64,000 bases of DNA from Streptomyces huiliensis (GCF_020037025.1 NZ_JAIQLH010000031.1:1-64000), one strand, 5' to 3'. Counted from the stretch's first letter, positions 54,141 through 63,760 are shown. Notes: generated by a model not told the origin, from the sequence alone. Program-made: numbers and translations.

Positions 54141-55360
54141 TCACCCCGCTTCCGCTGCCGGCGTCTGCGAAGCGCCGCGGGTAGCGGCCCTGCGCGGCCG
54201 CGGAGCGAGGCTGAGAATACGGCTCAGGGGTGGGGATACCCCGAGATCTTTCACGTGCCTGGAGCCGAGCGCGTGGCATTCCTCCACTTCACGCCGGTAG
54301 AGGGCAACGAGCTCGGTTCGTTCCTCAGAGCGGTCCGTCGCTCTGAGGAGTCGGTCCGCGATCCCCAGAATGGCACCGGTCGTGAGTGCCGTGGCGGGAG
54401 GCGCGAGGAAGTAGTCGCGGGACGGAGCCCCCATGACCCGGCTGCGAAGGTCCCGGGAACTTCGGTGGCGACCTGCAGCCTCGCGCTCAATGGCCCTGGC
54501 CAGCACCTCCGTTGCCGCCAGAGGGCGCGCCTGAGGCCAGGACGCGTAGATCAACGCGGTGACGGCCCGCAGGTCCATGAAGTACTGCGCCACAGAGACA
54601 GGTTCCCCACAGCTCTGGGTCTCGGCCGGACCGTCGGGAGAAAGCAGTGCATCAATGCGCCTCTGGACATCGATGATCTACTCTCGTGTCGCACGGTCCT
54701 TCGCCACGATCCGGCCGCGCGACCTGTCAGTCATGTAAGCGCCGCACACAGCCCTTTCCCTGAAGTCGGGCTGGAAGATGGACGGTGCGCGACACTGGAT
54801 GGGGTGCAATCCTTCATAGGTGGCATGAGCGATGAGTCCTTGCCGGGTGGCGTGGGCGGGACGCCCACAGGAGGGGCAGCAGCGTCGGAGCGTGCGGCGG
54901 TGCTCGACGCAGACGAAGACCACCGGCAGGTGCCAGTGCCTCTTCCACGAGCCACCGAGTTCGGCACCCAGAGGGTTGTCCCTTCCGGCCAAGCAGCGCT
55001 CGCAGAACTGCGTGCTACGCAGGTTGACCCATCGCCGGGGATTAGTGAGGAGTTGAGGCCCGTACCACGGAGCGTGCGCTTGGCTCAGTGGTCCATAGCG
55101 CTCGCCGAGGGGAGCCAGCAAGAGGTTCTCCATCTCGGAGAGCGACAGGCCCGCCACATGCGCAGCTTCGGCGAGCCTTTGCGGAGGGAGGGAAAGAAGT
55201 GATCCCGCCGGCACATGGATTCCCACTCGGTCCGTGAGGCCCATGCGCGTGGCGATGACCGCGGGTGAACTCCCGTGTGCTGGGCCAGGCGCAGGATCAG
55301 TCCCACGAGCGATTCGTCCTCGAGGGGCGCGAGAGTACGGGGCAGTGGGCGTGGGGTCAT
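54141..55360 (-). pseudogene. tniQ: TniQ (first copy), broken
   Basis: ATG 55360 begins LPRTLAPLEDESLVGLILRL; a one-base loss near 55270 moves the frame, which then reads RMGLTDRVGIHVPAGSLLSL, LLAPLGERYGPL, the zinc-binding CERC and CVEHRRTLRRCCPSCG, and stops at TAG 54678. The same frame continues with IDVQRRIDALL and the C-terminal helices to a TGA at 54141. Its ATG overlaps the restored tnsC stop. A paralogue of the next gene, only moderately similar. Confidence 0.75.
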
Positions 55361-55421
55361 GCCTCGGCCGCCGGAGGAGTGCCGCGGTCGTCCAAGACCG
55401 TGTTCCGCCTCTTCCGGGGCT

Positions 55422-56597
55422 TCACGCTCTTCGTCTCCACCTTCCGCTCCGGCCCTTGCTCCGGTTCCGGGGAGGTGTCGACGTCGGGGATCTCACCGGA
55501 TTCGGCGTCCCGCACGCCGTACCGGCCGGGATGTTGCCCAGGTTGATGGTGATCTCGTCAAGGAGGCCGATGATGCCGTGGGTCCGGCGGCGGAGGTACT
55601 CGGGCATCGCTCCTGCGGACAGCGTGCCCGGTCCGGCGTTGAAGAGCCGGATCTGGTTCTCCGTGGATTCGAGGTGATCGACGAACGCTGCGGTCCCGGC
55701 GTCCGTGGTGAAGTCGAACGGGTCGAGGTTGACCAGGTCGAAGCGGCGTTCGGTCTGGGTGGAAGCATCAGGGTTGTAGCTCTTGCCCTTCTTCAGCGGC
55801 TCGTAGACCCACTGCTTGGTGCGCGGGTCGTGCCAGCCTTCCCTGAGCAGCCCGGAGCGGGGGATGTTGACGCCGATGAGGACGAGCGTGACATCCAGGT
55901 CCATCAGGCCCCGGATGAGGTCGAGAGTGTCCTGGTCGTCCTCCCGGTGCATTTTCAGACGAGTGATGTCGTCAATGATCAGGACGGTGGTGGCGTGCGC
56001 CTTGAACGATGCCCGGACGTTGCGGATCACGCCGCGCAGGTTCTTGCCATAGGGGGCGCCGTAGTAGTCGAGGATCGCCTCGCACAGGCCGATCGGGGTG
56101 GCCTTGACCGGGGTCTGGCAGTAGGCGACCGGCGCGATGATGTCCCGGGTGCCGGGCATCGGGTCGAAGTAATAGGCGCGGTTCTTCTCGAACAAGTCGC
56201 GCCAGGTGTCATCGAATTCGGCGGCGGTCCGGCAGGCGGTCTCGGTCTTGCCCTGGTAGCCGCCGCCGTTGATCATCAGTCCGTCGAGGGTGCTCGGACC
56301 GATGCGCATTGCGTTGTTCTGGATCCGAGAGCGCATGAGCGTGGTGACCACCGCGCTCATCGGAGTCTCCTCCATCCGCATGTTGACGTGCGTGGCAGCG
56401 CGATGCAGGTCGTACAGCGACTTCTTGCGCGGACTCATCAGCCCGTACTCGGCCACGGAAATCTTCTTGACCGGCACGAACAGCTCGCGCGTCCTTCGGA
56501 ACTCCTGCCAGCCCTCATGAGTCGTTCGGTCCGGCCGGGGGCCGAGGCGCAGGAACGGTACGGGCCTCTCCGTCTCCTCCGGGGCCTGGTCACTCAT
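55422..56597 (-). CDS. tnsC: TnsC/TniB-type AAA ATPase with frameshifted tail
   Basis: 391 residues. Walker A GGGYQGKT (111-118) and Walker B TVLIIDD (204-210) are intact; TnsC links target selection to the transposase. The last 28 or so residues (after GNIPAG) are Pro/Arg/Ser-rich and unlike coding sequence. In the -1 frame the DNA instead reads RYGVRDAESGEIPDVD and ends in a TGA overlapping the tniQ ATG (restored end 55357), so one base has probably been lost near 55520. The AAA core may still fold. ATG at 56597 overlaps the tnsB stop by eight bases. Confidence 0.78.
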   Translation of the reverse strand: MSDQAPEETERPVPFLRLGPRPDRTTHEGWQEFRRTRELFVPVKKISVAEYGLMSPRKKSLYDLHRAATHVNMRMEETPMSAVVTTLMRSRIQNNAMRIGPSTLDGLMINGGGYQGKTETACRTAAEFDDTWRDLFEKNRAYYFDPMPGTRDIIAPVAYCQTPVKATPIGLCEAILDYYGAPYGKNLRGVIRNVRASFKAHATTVLIIDDITRLKMHREDDQDTLDLIRGLMDLDVTLVLIGVNIPRSGLLREGWHDPRTKQWVYEPLKKGKSYNPDASTQTERRFDLVNLDPFDFTTDAGTAAFVDHLESTENQIRLFNAGPGTLSAGAMPEYLRRRTHGIIGLLDEITINLGNIPAGTACGTPNPVRSPTSTPPRNRSKGRSGRWRRRA

Positions 56598-58941
56598 TTC
56601 GCTCCTCGTCCGTCGCTTGCGCATCACGGCTTTGCTGGTCTGTGGCTGGTGCGTCGGGTGGGGCGTCGTCGTCCGCGATGACGAAGAGGTTGCGGCCACG
56701 GCGGCTGGAGCCGAGCGGAGCCGACTCCGGCGGCTTCCGTGGCCCGGCCGCCTCGCGACGTCTGCGCCGGTGGGCGTCCAGGCTCTCGGTAGCCTCCCGG
56801 GCCCTCTCCCGCCACGGCGGTTCCGTTTCACGCACACCGACAGCGGCCAGTCGCGACGGTGCGTCCGTTGCCTGCGACGACTTTGACGGCTTCGGCCGGT
56901 CCACGGCCGCCGCCCGAGCTTGGGTGATCTCCCGTGCGTGCTGGGTGCGCTGGGACTTGGTCAGCTGGGACGACCAGTTCGCGACCGGGTCGACCGCGCC
57001 CAGCATCTCCAAGAGGACCGGGACGAGGTCACTGTCGGAGCGCGGCTTCAGCCCCGCTTCCCGTACGCGCATGAGGAGTTCCTCGACCCGTGCGTCCCCG
57101 AAGGCCGGCATCTCGCCCTCCGGAGGCAGGCCCGTCCAGCGCAGCTCATGCCACTCGTGTGTATCGGGGTCATGGAAGAACACCATCCGTCGGTCCCGCG
57201 GTTCGCGGTGGATGACCCACTGCTTCTTGTACCGGCCGCCCCGGGCGGATTGCAGGTCGGGCTGGTGCAGCAACTCGGCGTCGTACCAGAGCCCTTTGAC
57301 CTTCACACCCCGCCGGTAGATCCGCTTCACGTGGTGCTCGGGCAGGAAGCGGTAGTACGTCTCCGGTGACGGGATGTCCAGGTCGAAGCCTTCCTGCGCG
57401 AAGGAGGCGGCGACGGGGTGTTGGGGCTGTGGTCGCCACCCGGATCCCAACAGGGGGCGAACTCGCCGAGCCTGCGGTTCTGCCAGATACCCACCACCCA
57501 GGTGGCGATGAAATGTTCCATCTGGCTGAGGGTCAGCACGGCGTCGCCCTCCGGATCGGCACCGCGGTCGGCGACGTCGACTCCCGTGTAGCCGGGCAAC
57601 TTCTCGAACACCAGCGAGCGGATACCGCCGAAAGTGCGCTCCACCGCGGCCTTGTCCTGGGGGCGCAGAACGCGAGCCGGCAGGATCCGGCAGCCCATCG
57701 CCTCCTGGACGTCCACAAGATGGTGGTTGCGGTAGACGGAGCCGTGGTCGGAGGTGATGGTCTCGGGGTTGAAGAACGGCAGGGCGGCCACCTTGTGACC
57801 GGCGAACTCGGCGACCACGGCGGCCGGCAGCCCTGGGTAAGGCCACTCCATGTCCTCGCCCCACTCCTCGCGCATAGGCAGCGGCAGCATGACGTCGCGC
57901 AGCATCATCGCGACGTCCACCGAGGAGTCCGACACCAGCGTGAGCCGGAAGGCGCAGATGGAGTGGGTGTAGACGTCCAGCGCCAGGGTGAAGTGGACGG
58001 TGACCGGATCTCCGAAGACGTTCTCGCGGACCATCACCGGCAGGATCGTCGTGTCCAGCGCGACGACCTGCCCGGGGCGGGTCACGAGCACGTGCCCGTT
58101 CTTGGTGGGGAGTTCGGCCGAGCGCTCGTACTTCGGTCGGGCCCTGCCCGGTCCGAACCATTCCTTCCACACCCGCAGCAGCGTGTGATAGCTCGGGACC
58201 TTGATCTCCCGCCCCTTGCTGCCCTTCTCGTGTTCCTCCTGGCCCTCAGCCTCATTCGCGACCTCGAAGCTCTCCCGCACATAGCGCCGGATCGTGATCT
58301 CGCGGGTCCGTGCGCTCACACGGGACCGGTGCTGCTGCGTCTCTTGCCGTACCGCGAAGATCGCCTCAATCGCTGATACTCGGATGTCCCCCGCTCGACC
58401 GCAGCCATCGATGATCGGCGCAGCCCACGATCCCGTACTTCCTGCGCCGTTTCTCCCAGCGCTCAAGGGTGCGCGCCCCGACATGGGCGACGCCCAAGAG
58501 CAGCTTCGCCTCCTCGGGCCTCAGCGCCGACAACTCGGCTGCCTTCGCCTCCCGCCGCTCGGTCAGCGTCGTACGGTCCGGGTCGTACTCGGGCCGCGGC
58601 TCTCCCGGCTCGGGACGGAACGGATCACCGCTCCGGAAACCGCAGTTGATCTCCATCAGGTGAGCGAAGCGCTGTTCCATCAGAGGGCGCTTCTCCGGCT
58701 TCACGTCACTCCACGAAGCCAGCTGACGCCCGCGGTTCGCCCCTTCCGCCGCCGTACGCGAGGACGGCCTGCACCGCGGGTGATTGACCAAGAAGCGGAA
58801 GCTCACCCGCTGACGCTCACCGTCCGCCCGCACCAGCTGGACCCGCCCCAGATGTGGCTCCTGCCGCTCGACCAGCCACTCCACATCGTCGAGCAACACG
58901 CCTGCTCCAGCCGAGAGATCCAACGCGGCAGCCCCGTTCAC
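56590..58941 (-). pseudogene. tnsB: TnsB-type DDE transposase, two frameshifts
   Basis: Three frames make one protein of about 780 residues. The first, from GTG 58941 (GTGA overlap with tnsA), carries the helix-turn-helix part ending YGIVGCADHRWLR. A +1 shift near 58380 leads to the catalytic core with Asp in VALDTTILP, Asp in ITSDHGSVYRN and Glu in DKAAVERTFGG. A -1 shift near 57430 leads to the C-terminal Mu-type barrel (KGLWYDAELL, HEWHELRW) and a basic tail. All catalytic residues remain, but no full-length product can be made without frame correction. Confidence 0.8.
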
Positions 58942-59804
58942 GAGACACCTCCCGCCCGCACCACCCGCGTCCGGTCCGTCAACGGTTGCGAGAGGTCGAT
59001 CCCTAGCCTGCGGTGCCACAACAAGTGCAGCAGCTGGGCACGCGCCACAGGCCAGTACGCCTGCGCAGCCGCCAACTCCCCGAACGTCACACCGCCCTCG
59101 GCCTGAGCCAGCAGATCACCCTGGACACCGAGCACGTCACGCGTCGGACGGCGCTTTCCGTACAACGCGCCGAGTGTGGACCGCACATGGGGCCGCCACT
59201 CAGCCGCGACCACGTAATGCCACCCGCAGGCCACCGCCACTTCATCGACCGCCGCGAAGGACTCCAAGTTCTCGGGCGCGATCAGATGCCGGGGCCGGAC
59301 ATCGATCAGCCAGGTATCTGCCCGCGTGACCGCGAGGAAGTCGGGCGTGTGCCTGCGCCACTTCTCCGCCGAACGAAACCGAATACGCAGGGGCTGCGCC
59401 AGCACCTCGACCAGATCGCCGGCAAAGTCCAGGGCGACGAGGAACTGATCCTCTTCGAGGCTCTCGAACCCATGCAGCCGGCCGGTGGCCATCAAAGACT
59501 CCAGACCAGGCCGGTGCTTCTGCTCCCGCCTCCAGGTGAACCCTCGCATCGGCCCACGACTCGCCACCGGTACCTGTCCCAGGTGCCGGACCGGACCCGT
59601 CACCTCGTCCCCGGCGTACTTCCAGGTCGCGGTCCACCGGTCCGCCCAGCCGACGGACAGATCCAGGTCACCCCGCCCCGCATCCAGTGAGACCGGCACC
59701 AGCAGATCCGTCCACATACACCGGTGGGACCACAGGGGCTCATCCGCGTCCGGCGACGTGTCCGGGCGGGTCCCCGGCCCTCCGCCAGCCTGCATGTGAC
59801 TCAT
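58938..59804 (-). CDS. tnsA: TnsA-type transposon end-nicking endonuclease
   Basis: 288 residues. The PD-(D/E)xK-like centre has Glu102 (GLESLM), Asp155 (HTPDFLAV) and Asp168-x-Arg170 (LIDVRP), where Tn7 TnsA has a lysine. TnsA cuts the 5' strands so that the element moves by cut-and-paste. It is the gene nearest the right end, as in Tn7, and overlaps tnsB by four bases. Unlike its neighbours the frame is intact. Start ATG 59804; no clear ribosome-binding site. Confidence 0.8.
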   Translation of the reverse strand: MSHMQAGGGPGTRPDTSPDADEPLWSHRCMWTDLLVPVSLDAGRGDLDLSVGWADRWTATWKYAGDEVTGPVRHLGQVPVASRGPMRGFTWRREQKHRPGLESLMATGRLHGFESLEEDQFLVALDFAGDLVEVLAQPLRIRFRSAEKWRRHTPDFLAVTRADTWLIDVRPRHLIAPENLESFAAVDEVAVACGWHYVVAAEWRPHVRSTLGALYGKRRPTRDVLGVQGDLLAQAEGGVTFGELAAAQAYWPVARAQLLHLLWHRRLGIDLSQPLTDRTRVVRAGGVS

Positions 59805-59849
59805 GACCCCAGGTAAGCGCTGCACCTCGCTGTGGGCGGCCAGTCTTCA

Positions 59850-59988
59850 GGGTTGGCGACAACTTGCCCGCAAAGAGCAGGGGACGCGTCAAGAAGGATG
59901 CGAATCTGACGACAGTTGTCCTGCTCAGCCCCTCAAGAAGCGCCAGGTCGGGGCATCGATTTCAAGAAATCTACCGTGCTCAGTCTCA
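59850..59988 (-). repeat. Right transposon end with transposase-binding repeats
   Basis: Inward on the minus strand: TGAGACTGAGCACGGTAG (59988-59971), then GCAGGACAACTGTCGTC (59924-59908) and a weaker GCGGGCAAGTTGTCGCC (near 59867-59851, 11 of 17). The outer edge is nine bases from the stop of the ATPase gene at 59998. Confidence 0.75.
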
Positions 59989-59997
59989 CCCCCCCCG

Positions 59998-61137
59998 TCA
60001 GCGCTTCGGCCAGTGCCACGCCGGCTCGTCGAGGAGGCCCTGGCCGCGGATGGTCGTCCGGCCGGACTCCTTCACCAGTTCGACGATGTGGGCGCCGGGG
60101 GTGAGGGCGGTCGTGAGGGGGTGGGCGTGGGTGACGGTCACGACCTGGGAGCGGCGGGACGCGGCGTGGATGAGGGCGGCCAGGGGCGGCAGCAGGTCGG
60201 GGTGGAGGCTGGTCTCGGGCTCGTTGAGGACGAGGAGCTCCGGCGGGCGCGGGGTGAGGAGGGCCGCGGTCCAGATCAGGTAGCGCAGGGTGCCGTCGGA
60301 CAGCTCGGCCGCGGTGAGCGGGCGGAGCAGCCCGCGCTGGCGCAGCCGCAGCTCCAGCCGCCCGCCGAGCGGCTCGATCTCCACCCGGCTGCCGGGGAAG
60401 GCGGCGTCGACCGCCGCGTCGAGCCCCTCGGCGTCGCCGATCTCGCGGATCGTCTGCAGGGCGGCGGCCAGGTCCGCACCGTCCCCGGCGAGCACCGGGG
60501 TGCGGGTGCCGATCCGGGCCTCGCGGGCGGGGGCGTGCGCGTCGGTGCGGACGTGGTCGTAGAACCGCCAGGCGCGGACGCGTTCGCGGACCGCGAGGAC
60601 GTCGGGGGCATGCTGCGGGTCCGCGACCTCGCTCAGCATCGAGTCGTACGCGCGGATCCGGCCGCTCCGGCGGTGCCAGTCGCCGTCCGCCGAACGCACC
60701 TTGACGTACGGGCCCTTGCGCTCGGACAGCAGGGCGGCGGGGCGCAGCACCGGGCCGCTCCAGATCGCCTCGGCCTTGATCTCTGGGTCGAGGGTGAAGA
60801 GCGACCCTGGGTGGCCGGCCGCGCCGCCCGGGTAGCCGAAGTCGACCGCGTACCCGAAGTCGTCGCCCGCGAAGCCGAGGCGCAGGGCGGCGGCGTCGTC
60901 GCCGCGGACGATGCCGCCGGCCTTCTCGGGCCCCGCCCACAGCGCGGACGGCAGCCCGCCCTCCCGGGCGAGCGCCGCGACCGCGCCGCCGCGCGCCGCG
61001 TCGGCGAGCAGCCGCAGCGAGCGGTACAGCGACGACTTGCCGGTGCCGTTGGCCCCGGTCACCACGGTGAGCGGACCGAGGGGCAGGACGAGGCGGCGCA
61101 GCGAGCGGTGGTTCTCGACGGCGAGGGTGGTGATCAC
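59998..61137 (-). CDS. AAA/ABC-type ATPase of the OLD/RecF-like superfamily
   Basis: 379 residues. Walker A TGANGTGKSS (near 27-36), signature AELSDGTLRYL, Walker B LLVLNEPETSLHP and switch histidine VTHAHP: a complete ATPase without a nuclease domain, from a family of chromosomal ATPases with unknown substrate. Its 3' end adjoins the right end of the Tn7-like element, so it may be the attachment gene. The GTG at 61137 (ITTLAVENHRSL) is preferred to a TTG 30 bases earlier. Confidence 0.82.
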   Translation of the reverse strand: MITTLAVENHRSLRRLVLPLGPLTVVTGANGTGKSSLYRSLRLLADAARGGAVAALAREGGLPSALWAGPEKAGGIVRGDDAAALRLGFAGDDFGYAVDFGYPGGAAGHPGSLFTLDPEIKAEAIWSGPVLRPAALLSERKGPYVKVRSADGDWHRRSGRIRAYDSMLSEVADPQHAPDVLAVRERVRAWRFYDHVRTDAHAPAREARIGTRTPVLAGDGADLAAALQTIREIGDAEGLDAAVDAAFPGSRVEIEPLGGRLELRLRQRGLLRPLTAAELSDGTLRYLIWTAALLTPRPPELLVLNEPETSLHPDLLPPLAALIHAASRRSQVVTVTHAHPLTTALTPGAHIVELVKESGRTTIRGQGLLDEPAWHWPKR

Positions 61138-61177
61138 GGCTTCGAGCGTACGGAGGGGGTCTGACAACCGCCGTCCG

Positions 61178-61483
61178 TCAGGCCCCGGGGCCCTCGGGCG
61201 CGGGAACCAGCTTGCGGATGGTCAGCGGCTCGGCGAGGACCTCGTCCAGCACCTCGGCGACGTGCCGGAAGTGCGGGGTGGTGAAGTGCTCGGCGAGCGC
61301 CTCCGGGCCCGTCCACTGCTCGACGATCACCATGCGGGCGGGGTCGTTGGGGTCGGTGTAGGGGCGGTAGGCGAGGCAGCCGGGTTCGTCGAGGGACGGC
61401 TCGATCATCGCTTCCAGAGCGGTGCGGAGCCGGTCCTCCTTGCCGGGGGCGGCCAGGCATTCGGCGACGACGAAGAGGGTCAT
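61178..61483 (-). CDS. Antibiotic biosynthesis monooxygenase (ABM) domain protein
   Basis: 101 residues, a dimeric alpha-beta barrel of the ABM/YgiN type (FVVAECLAAPGKEDRL, then EPGCLAYRPY and VIVEQW). Related proteins oxidise quinols or aromatic polyketides without cofactor. It lies between the ATPase and an aldo/keto reductase on the same strand, 63 bases downstream of the latter, so a redox operon is likely. Confidence 0.85.
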   Translation of the reverse strand: MTLFVVAECLAAPGKEDRLRTALEAMIEPSLDEPGCLAYRPYTDPNDPARMVIVEQWTGPEALAEHFTTPHFRHVAEVLDEVLAEPLTIRKLVPAPEGPGA

Positions 61484-61546
61484 GGCGGGTACTCCTGATG
61501 GTCGGAGGGCTGGTCGAAGGGTCGGTATGGGGGGTTGTCGAAGGGG

Positions 61547-62611
61547 TTACGGGCGGGCGGGGCCGGTGCCCGCGCCCGTCGTGGTGATGGCGGTGGCGAT
61601 CTCCTCCAGGTCCGCCGCCGTCAGTGTCACCGACGCCCCGCCGATCCAGCCGTCGATCTGGCCGGGCGTGCGGGCGCCGGCGATGGCACCGGTGATGCCG
61701 GGCCAGGCCAGCACCCAGGCGAGGGCGGTCTCGGCGACGGTGGCGCCGTGCCGCGCGGCCACCGGCCGCAGCGCGTCGGCGAGGCGGAGGTTGGCGGCCA
61801 GGCCGGTGGTGAAGTCGTGGTGGCCGGTCCGCCAGTCGTCGGCGGGGAGGTTCGCGGCGCGTTCGGCGGAGAAGGCACCGGTGAGCAGGCCGGACTGGAG
61901 CGGGGAGTAGGCGATCACGCCCGTCCCGTGGGCGTGCGCCCAGGCGATCTCGGCCGCGGCGGAGCGGTTGATCGCCGAGAACGGCGGTTGGATGGCGTCC
62001 ACGTGGGCGATCCGCTCGGCGGCGGCCAGCTGCTCGGCCGAGTGGTTGGACAGGCCGATCGCCCGGACCTTGCCCTCGGCCTTCAGGTCGGCCATGACCT
62101 GCCAGTACTCCTCCAGCGGAGTGGCGTTCGGCGAGACGGCGCCGAAGCCGCCGCCCGCGTACTCCAGCGACTCGCCGGTGTCCGGGTAGTGCACCTGGTA
62201 GAGGTCGACGTACTCGACGCCGAGCCGGCGCAGCGAGTCCTCCAGCTCCCGGCGTACGCTGGCCGGCTTCATGATCCGCCGGGGCGCGGCCTCCGGGTGC
62301 TCCGGGTCCCAGACCAGGCCGGCCTTGGTGAAGAGGTACGGGCGGTCGGCCTCGGGCAGGCCGGCGACGGCCTTGCCGACCAGCTCCTCGGCGTGGCCGA
62401 GGCCGTAGACGGCGGCGGTGTCGATCCAGTTGACGCCCGAGGTGACCGCGTGCCGGATCGCGGCCACCGACTCGGCGTCGTCGGTGGCGCCCCAGCCGAA
62501 GCGCCAGCCGGGTCCGGCCACGACCCAGGAGCCGAGGCCGAGGCGGGTGATGTCCATGCCGGTGGTGCCCAGGGGGAGGGTGGGGAGGTTCGGGAGGGAG
62601 GTGCTGGTCAT
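61547..62611 (-). CDS. Aldo/keto reductase
   Basis: 354 residues, a TIM barrel with catalytic residues Asp (NWIDTAAVYG), Tyr (AVYG), Lys (LFTKAG) and His (LYQVHYPD), and NADPH-binding SPLQSGLLTG. Reduces carbonyls using NADPH; substrate unknown. ATG at 62611 with GAGGAG upstream. It diverges from the XRE-type regulator at 62760, its likely controller. Confidence 0.92.
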   Translation of the reverse strand: MTSTSLPNLPTLPLGTTGMDITRLGLGSWVVAGPGWRFGWGATDDAESVAAIRHAVTSGVNWIDTAAVYGLGHAEELVGKAVAGLPEADRPYLFTKAGLVWDPEHPEAAPRRIMKPASVRRELEDSLRRLGVEYVDLYQVHYPDTGESLEYAGGGFGAVSPNATPLEEYWQVMADLKAEGKVRAIGLSNHSAEQLAAAERIAHVDAIQPPFSAINRSAAAEIAWAHAHGTGVIAYSPLQSGLLTGAFSAERAANLPADDWRTGHHDFTTGLAANLRLADALRPVAARHGATVAETALAWVLAWPGITGAIAGARTPGQIDGWIGGASVTLTAADLEEIATAITTTGAGTGPARP

Positions 62612-62759
62612 GTCAGGGCTCCTCAAGGGGGATTTGGTCTTCGGTGGCACTCACTCTCGCCGTCCGGCGGCGGCCCACCCAGTGGCAGCCGGTGCCTGGG
62701 CACGGCGTGACCAGGCTCGGACGGCGACAGCGGGCGGCGGGGGCGGGGATACTCGCCGC

Positions 62760-63626
62760 ATGGCACTGGACAGACGCGCGGAGTTGGGCGAGTTCCTGCG
62801 ATCCCGCCGGGCCCGGCTGCGCCCCGCGGAACTGGGACTTCCGGACTACGGAGGACGGCGGCGCGTCCCCGGGCTGCGCCGGGAGGAACTGGCCCGGCTG
62901 GCCGGGGTGAGCGTCGACCACTACGTGCGCCTGGAACAGGGGCGCACCCTGCACTTCTCCGAGGCGGTCCTGGACGCGGTCGCCCGCGCCCTGCGCCTGG
63001 ACGCGGTCGAACGCGAGCACCTGTACCGGCTGGCCCGCCCCTGGTCGGACGCCGACCAGCCGGACGGACCGGCGCCGGCCCAGCGGGTACGGCCGGGGCT
63101 GCGCCGGCTGCTGGACTCGGCGGAGGACGTGCCGGCGTACGTCGTGGGACGCAACACCGACGTCCTGGCGTGGAACCGGCTCGCCGCCGCCCTGATCACC
63201 GACTTCGGCGCCCTCCCGCCGCGGCAGCGGAACCTGGCCCGCCTGGTCTTCCTCGACGAGGGCGTGCGCGGCCTGTACGCCGACTGGCGCGGCAAGGCGA
63301 GCGACGTGGCCGCCTACCTCCGGCTCGACGCCGGACGCCACCCGGACGATCCGGCGACGGCCGCCCTGCTCGCCGAACTCTCCGCCGACAGCCCGGAGTT
63401 CCGCGAGGCGTGGGCCGAGCACCGGCTCAAGGACAAGACGCACGGGCGGTATGTGTACCTGCATCCGGTGGTCGGGGAGCTGGATCTGGGGTTCGAGACG
63501 CTGCGGCTTCCCGACGATCCGGATCAGGCGCTCATAGCTCATACGGTGGAGGAGGGGTCGGCTTCGCAGGTGGGGTTGCGGTTGCTGGCGGCGTGGGCTC
63601 GGGAGAGCTTGCCGGCTGGGCGGTGA
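62760..63626 (+). CDS. XRE regulator with MmyB-like ligand-binding domain
   Basis: 288 residues. Helix-turn-helix about 10-75 (PGLRREELARLAGVSVDHYVRLEQG) and a PAS-like MmyB ligand-binding domain (about 105-280) with VGRNTDVLAWNRLA. This family binds small hydrophobic ligands and usually controls a divergent oxidoreductase gene, here the aldo/keto reductase 149 bases away. ATG at 62760. Confidence 0.9.
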   Translation: MALDRRAELGEFLRSRRARLRPAELGLPDYGGRRRVPGLRREELARLAGVSVDHYVRLEQGRTLHFSEAVLDAVARALRLDAVEREHLYRLARPWSDADQPDGPAPAQRVRPGLRRLLDSAEDVPAYVVGRNTDVLAWNRLAAALITDFGALPPRQRNLARLVFLDEGVRGLYADWRGKASDVAAYLRLDAGRHPDDPATAALLAELSADSPEFREAWAEHRLKDKTHGRYVYLHPVVGELDLGFETLRLPDDPDQALIAHTVEEGSASQVGLRLLAAWARESLPAGR

Positions 63627-63735
63627 GGGTGCCCCCTCTGGGGGAGTTTGAGGACAACCGCGCGGTGCGCGGTTTCGGGGGTGCGGGGGCTACGCCCCCC
63701 CCCGCAAGAAACGGTGAAAGGGCGGGGCAGGGGCA
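63627..63735. repeat. Second copy of the intergenic Streptomyces repeat
   Basis: Contains GGTGCCCCCTCTGGGGGAG (also at 22413-22431) and, in inverse orientation, a CCTCAAAC and a CCGTTTC block like those in 22282-22443, around a GGGGGCTACGCCCCC hairpin. Confidence 0.6.
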
Positions 63736-63760
63736 ACCCCCACGCCGGCACCGCCGGCGA

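Larger units (their letters stand above)
31685..59988. mobile_element. Tn7-like transposon, 28.3 kb, carrying a defence island
   Basis: Left end TGAGCCTGAGCACGATAG (31685-31702) and right end, read inward on the minus strand, TGAGACTGAGCACGGTAG (59988-59971) match at 16 of 18 positions. A second shared block, GCAGGACA[T/A]CTGTCGTC, occurs inward at 31714 and 59924 (16 of 17). The element is flanked by CCCCC on both sides (31680-31684 and 59989-59993), the 5-bp duplication expected for Tn7-like transposition. The tnsA-tnsB-tnsC-tniQ-tniQ genes are at the right end. Most cargo genes are intact and mainly defence-type; tnsB and both tniQ genes are broken and tnsC has a frameshifted tail. Confidence 0.85.

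Noticed and set aside
57400..57450. Programmed frameshift in tnsB
   Set aside because: No proper slippery heptamer in frame, a second shift lies elsewhere in the same gene, and neighbouring genes are broken too.
59831..59839. TGTGGGCGG, equal to the terminal bases of Tn7
   Set aside because: It points the wrong way for a right end, is not matched at the left, and lies inside the better-supported terminal repeat and CCCCC duplication.
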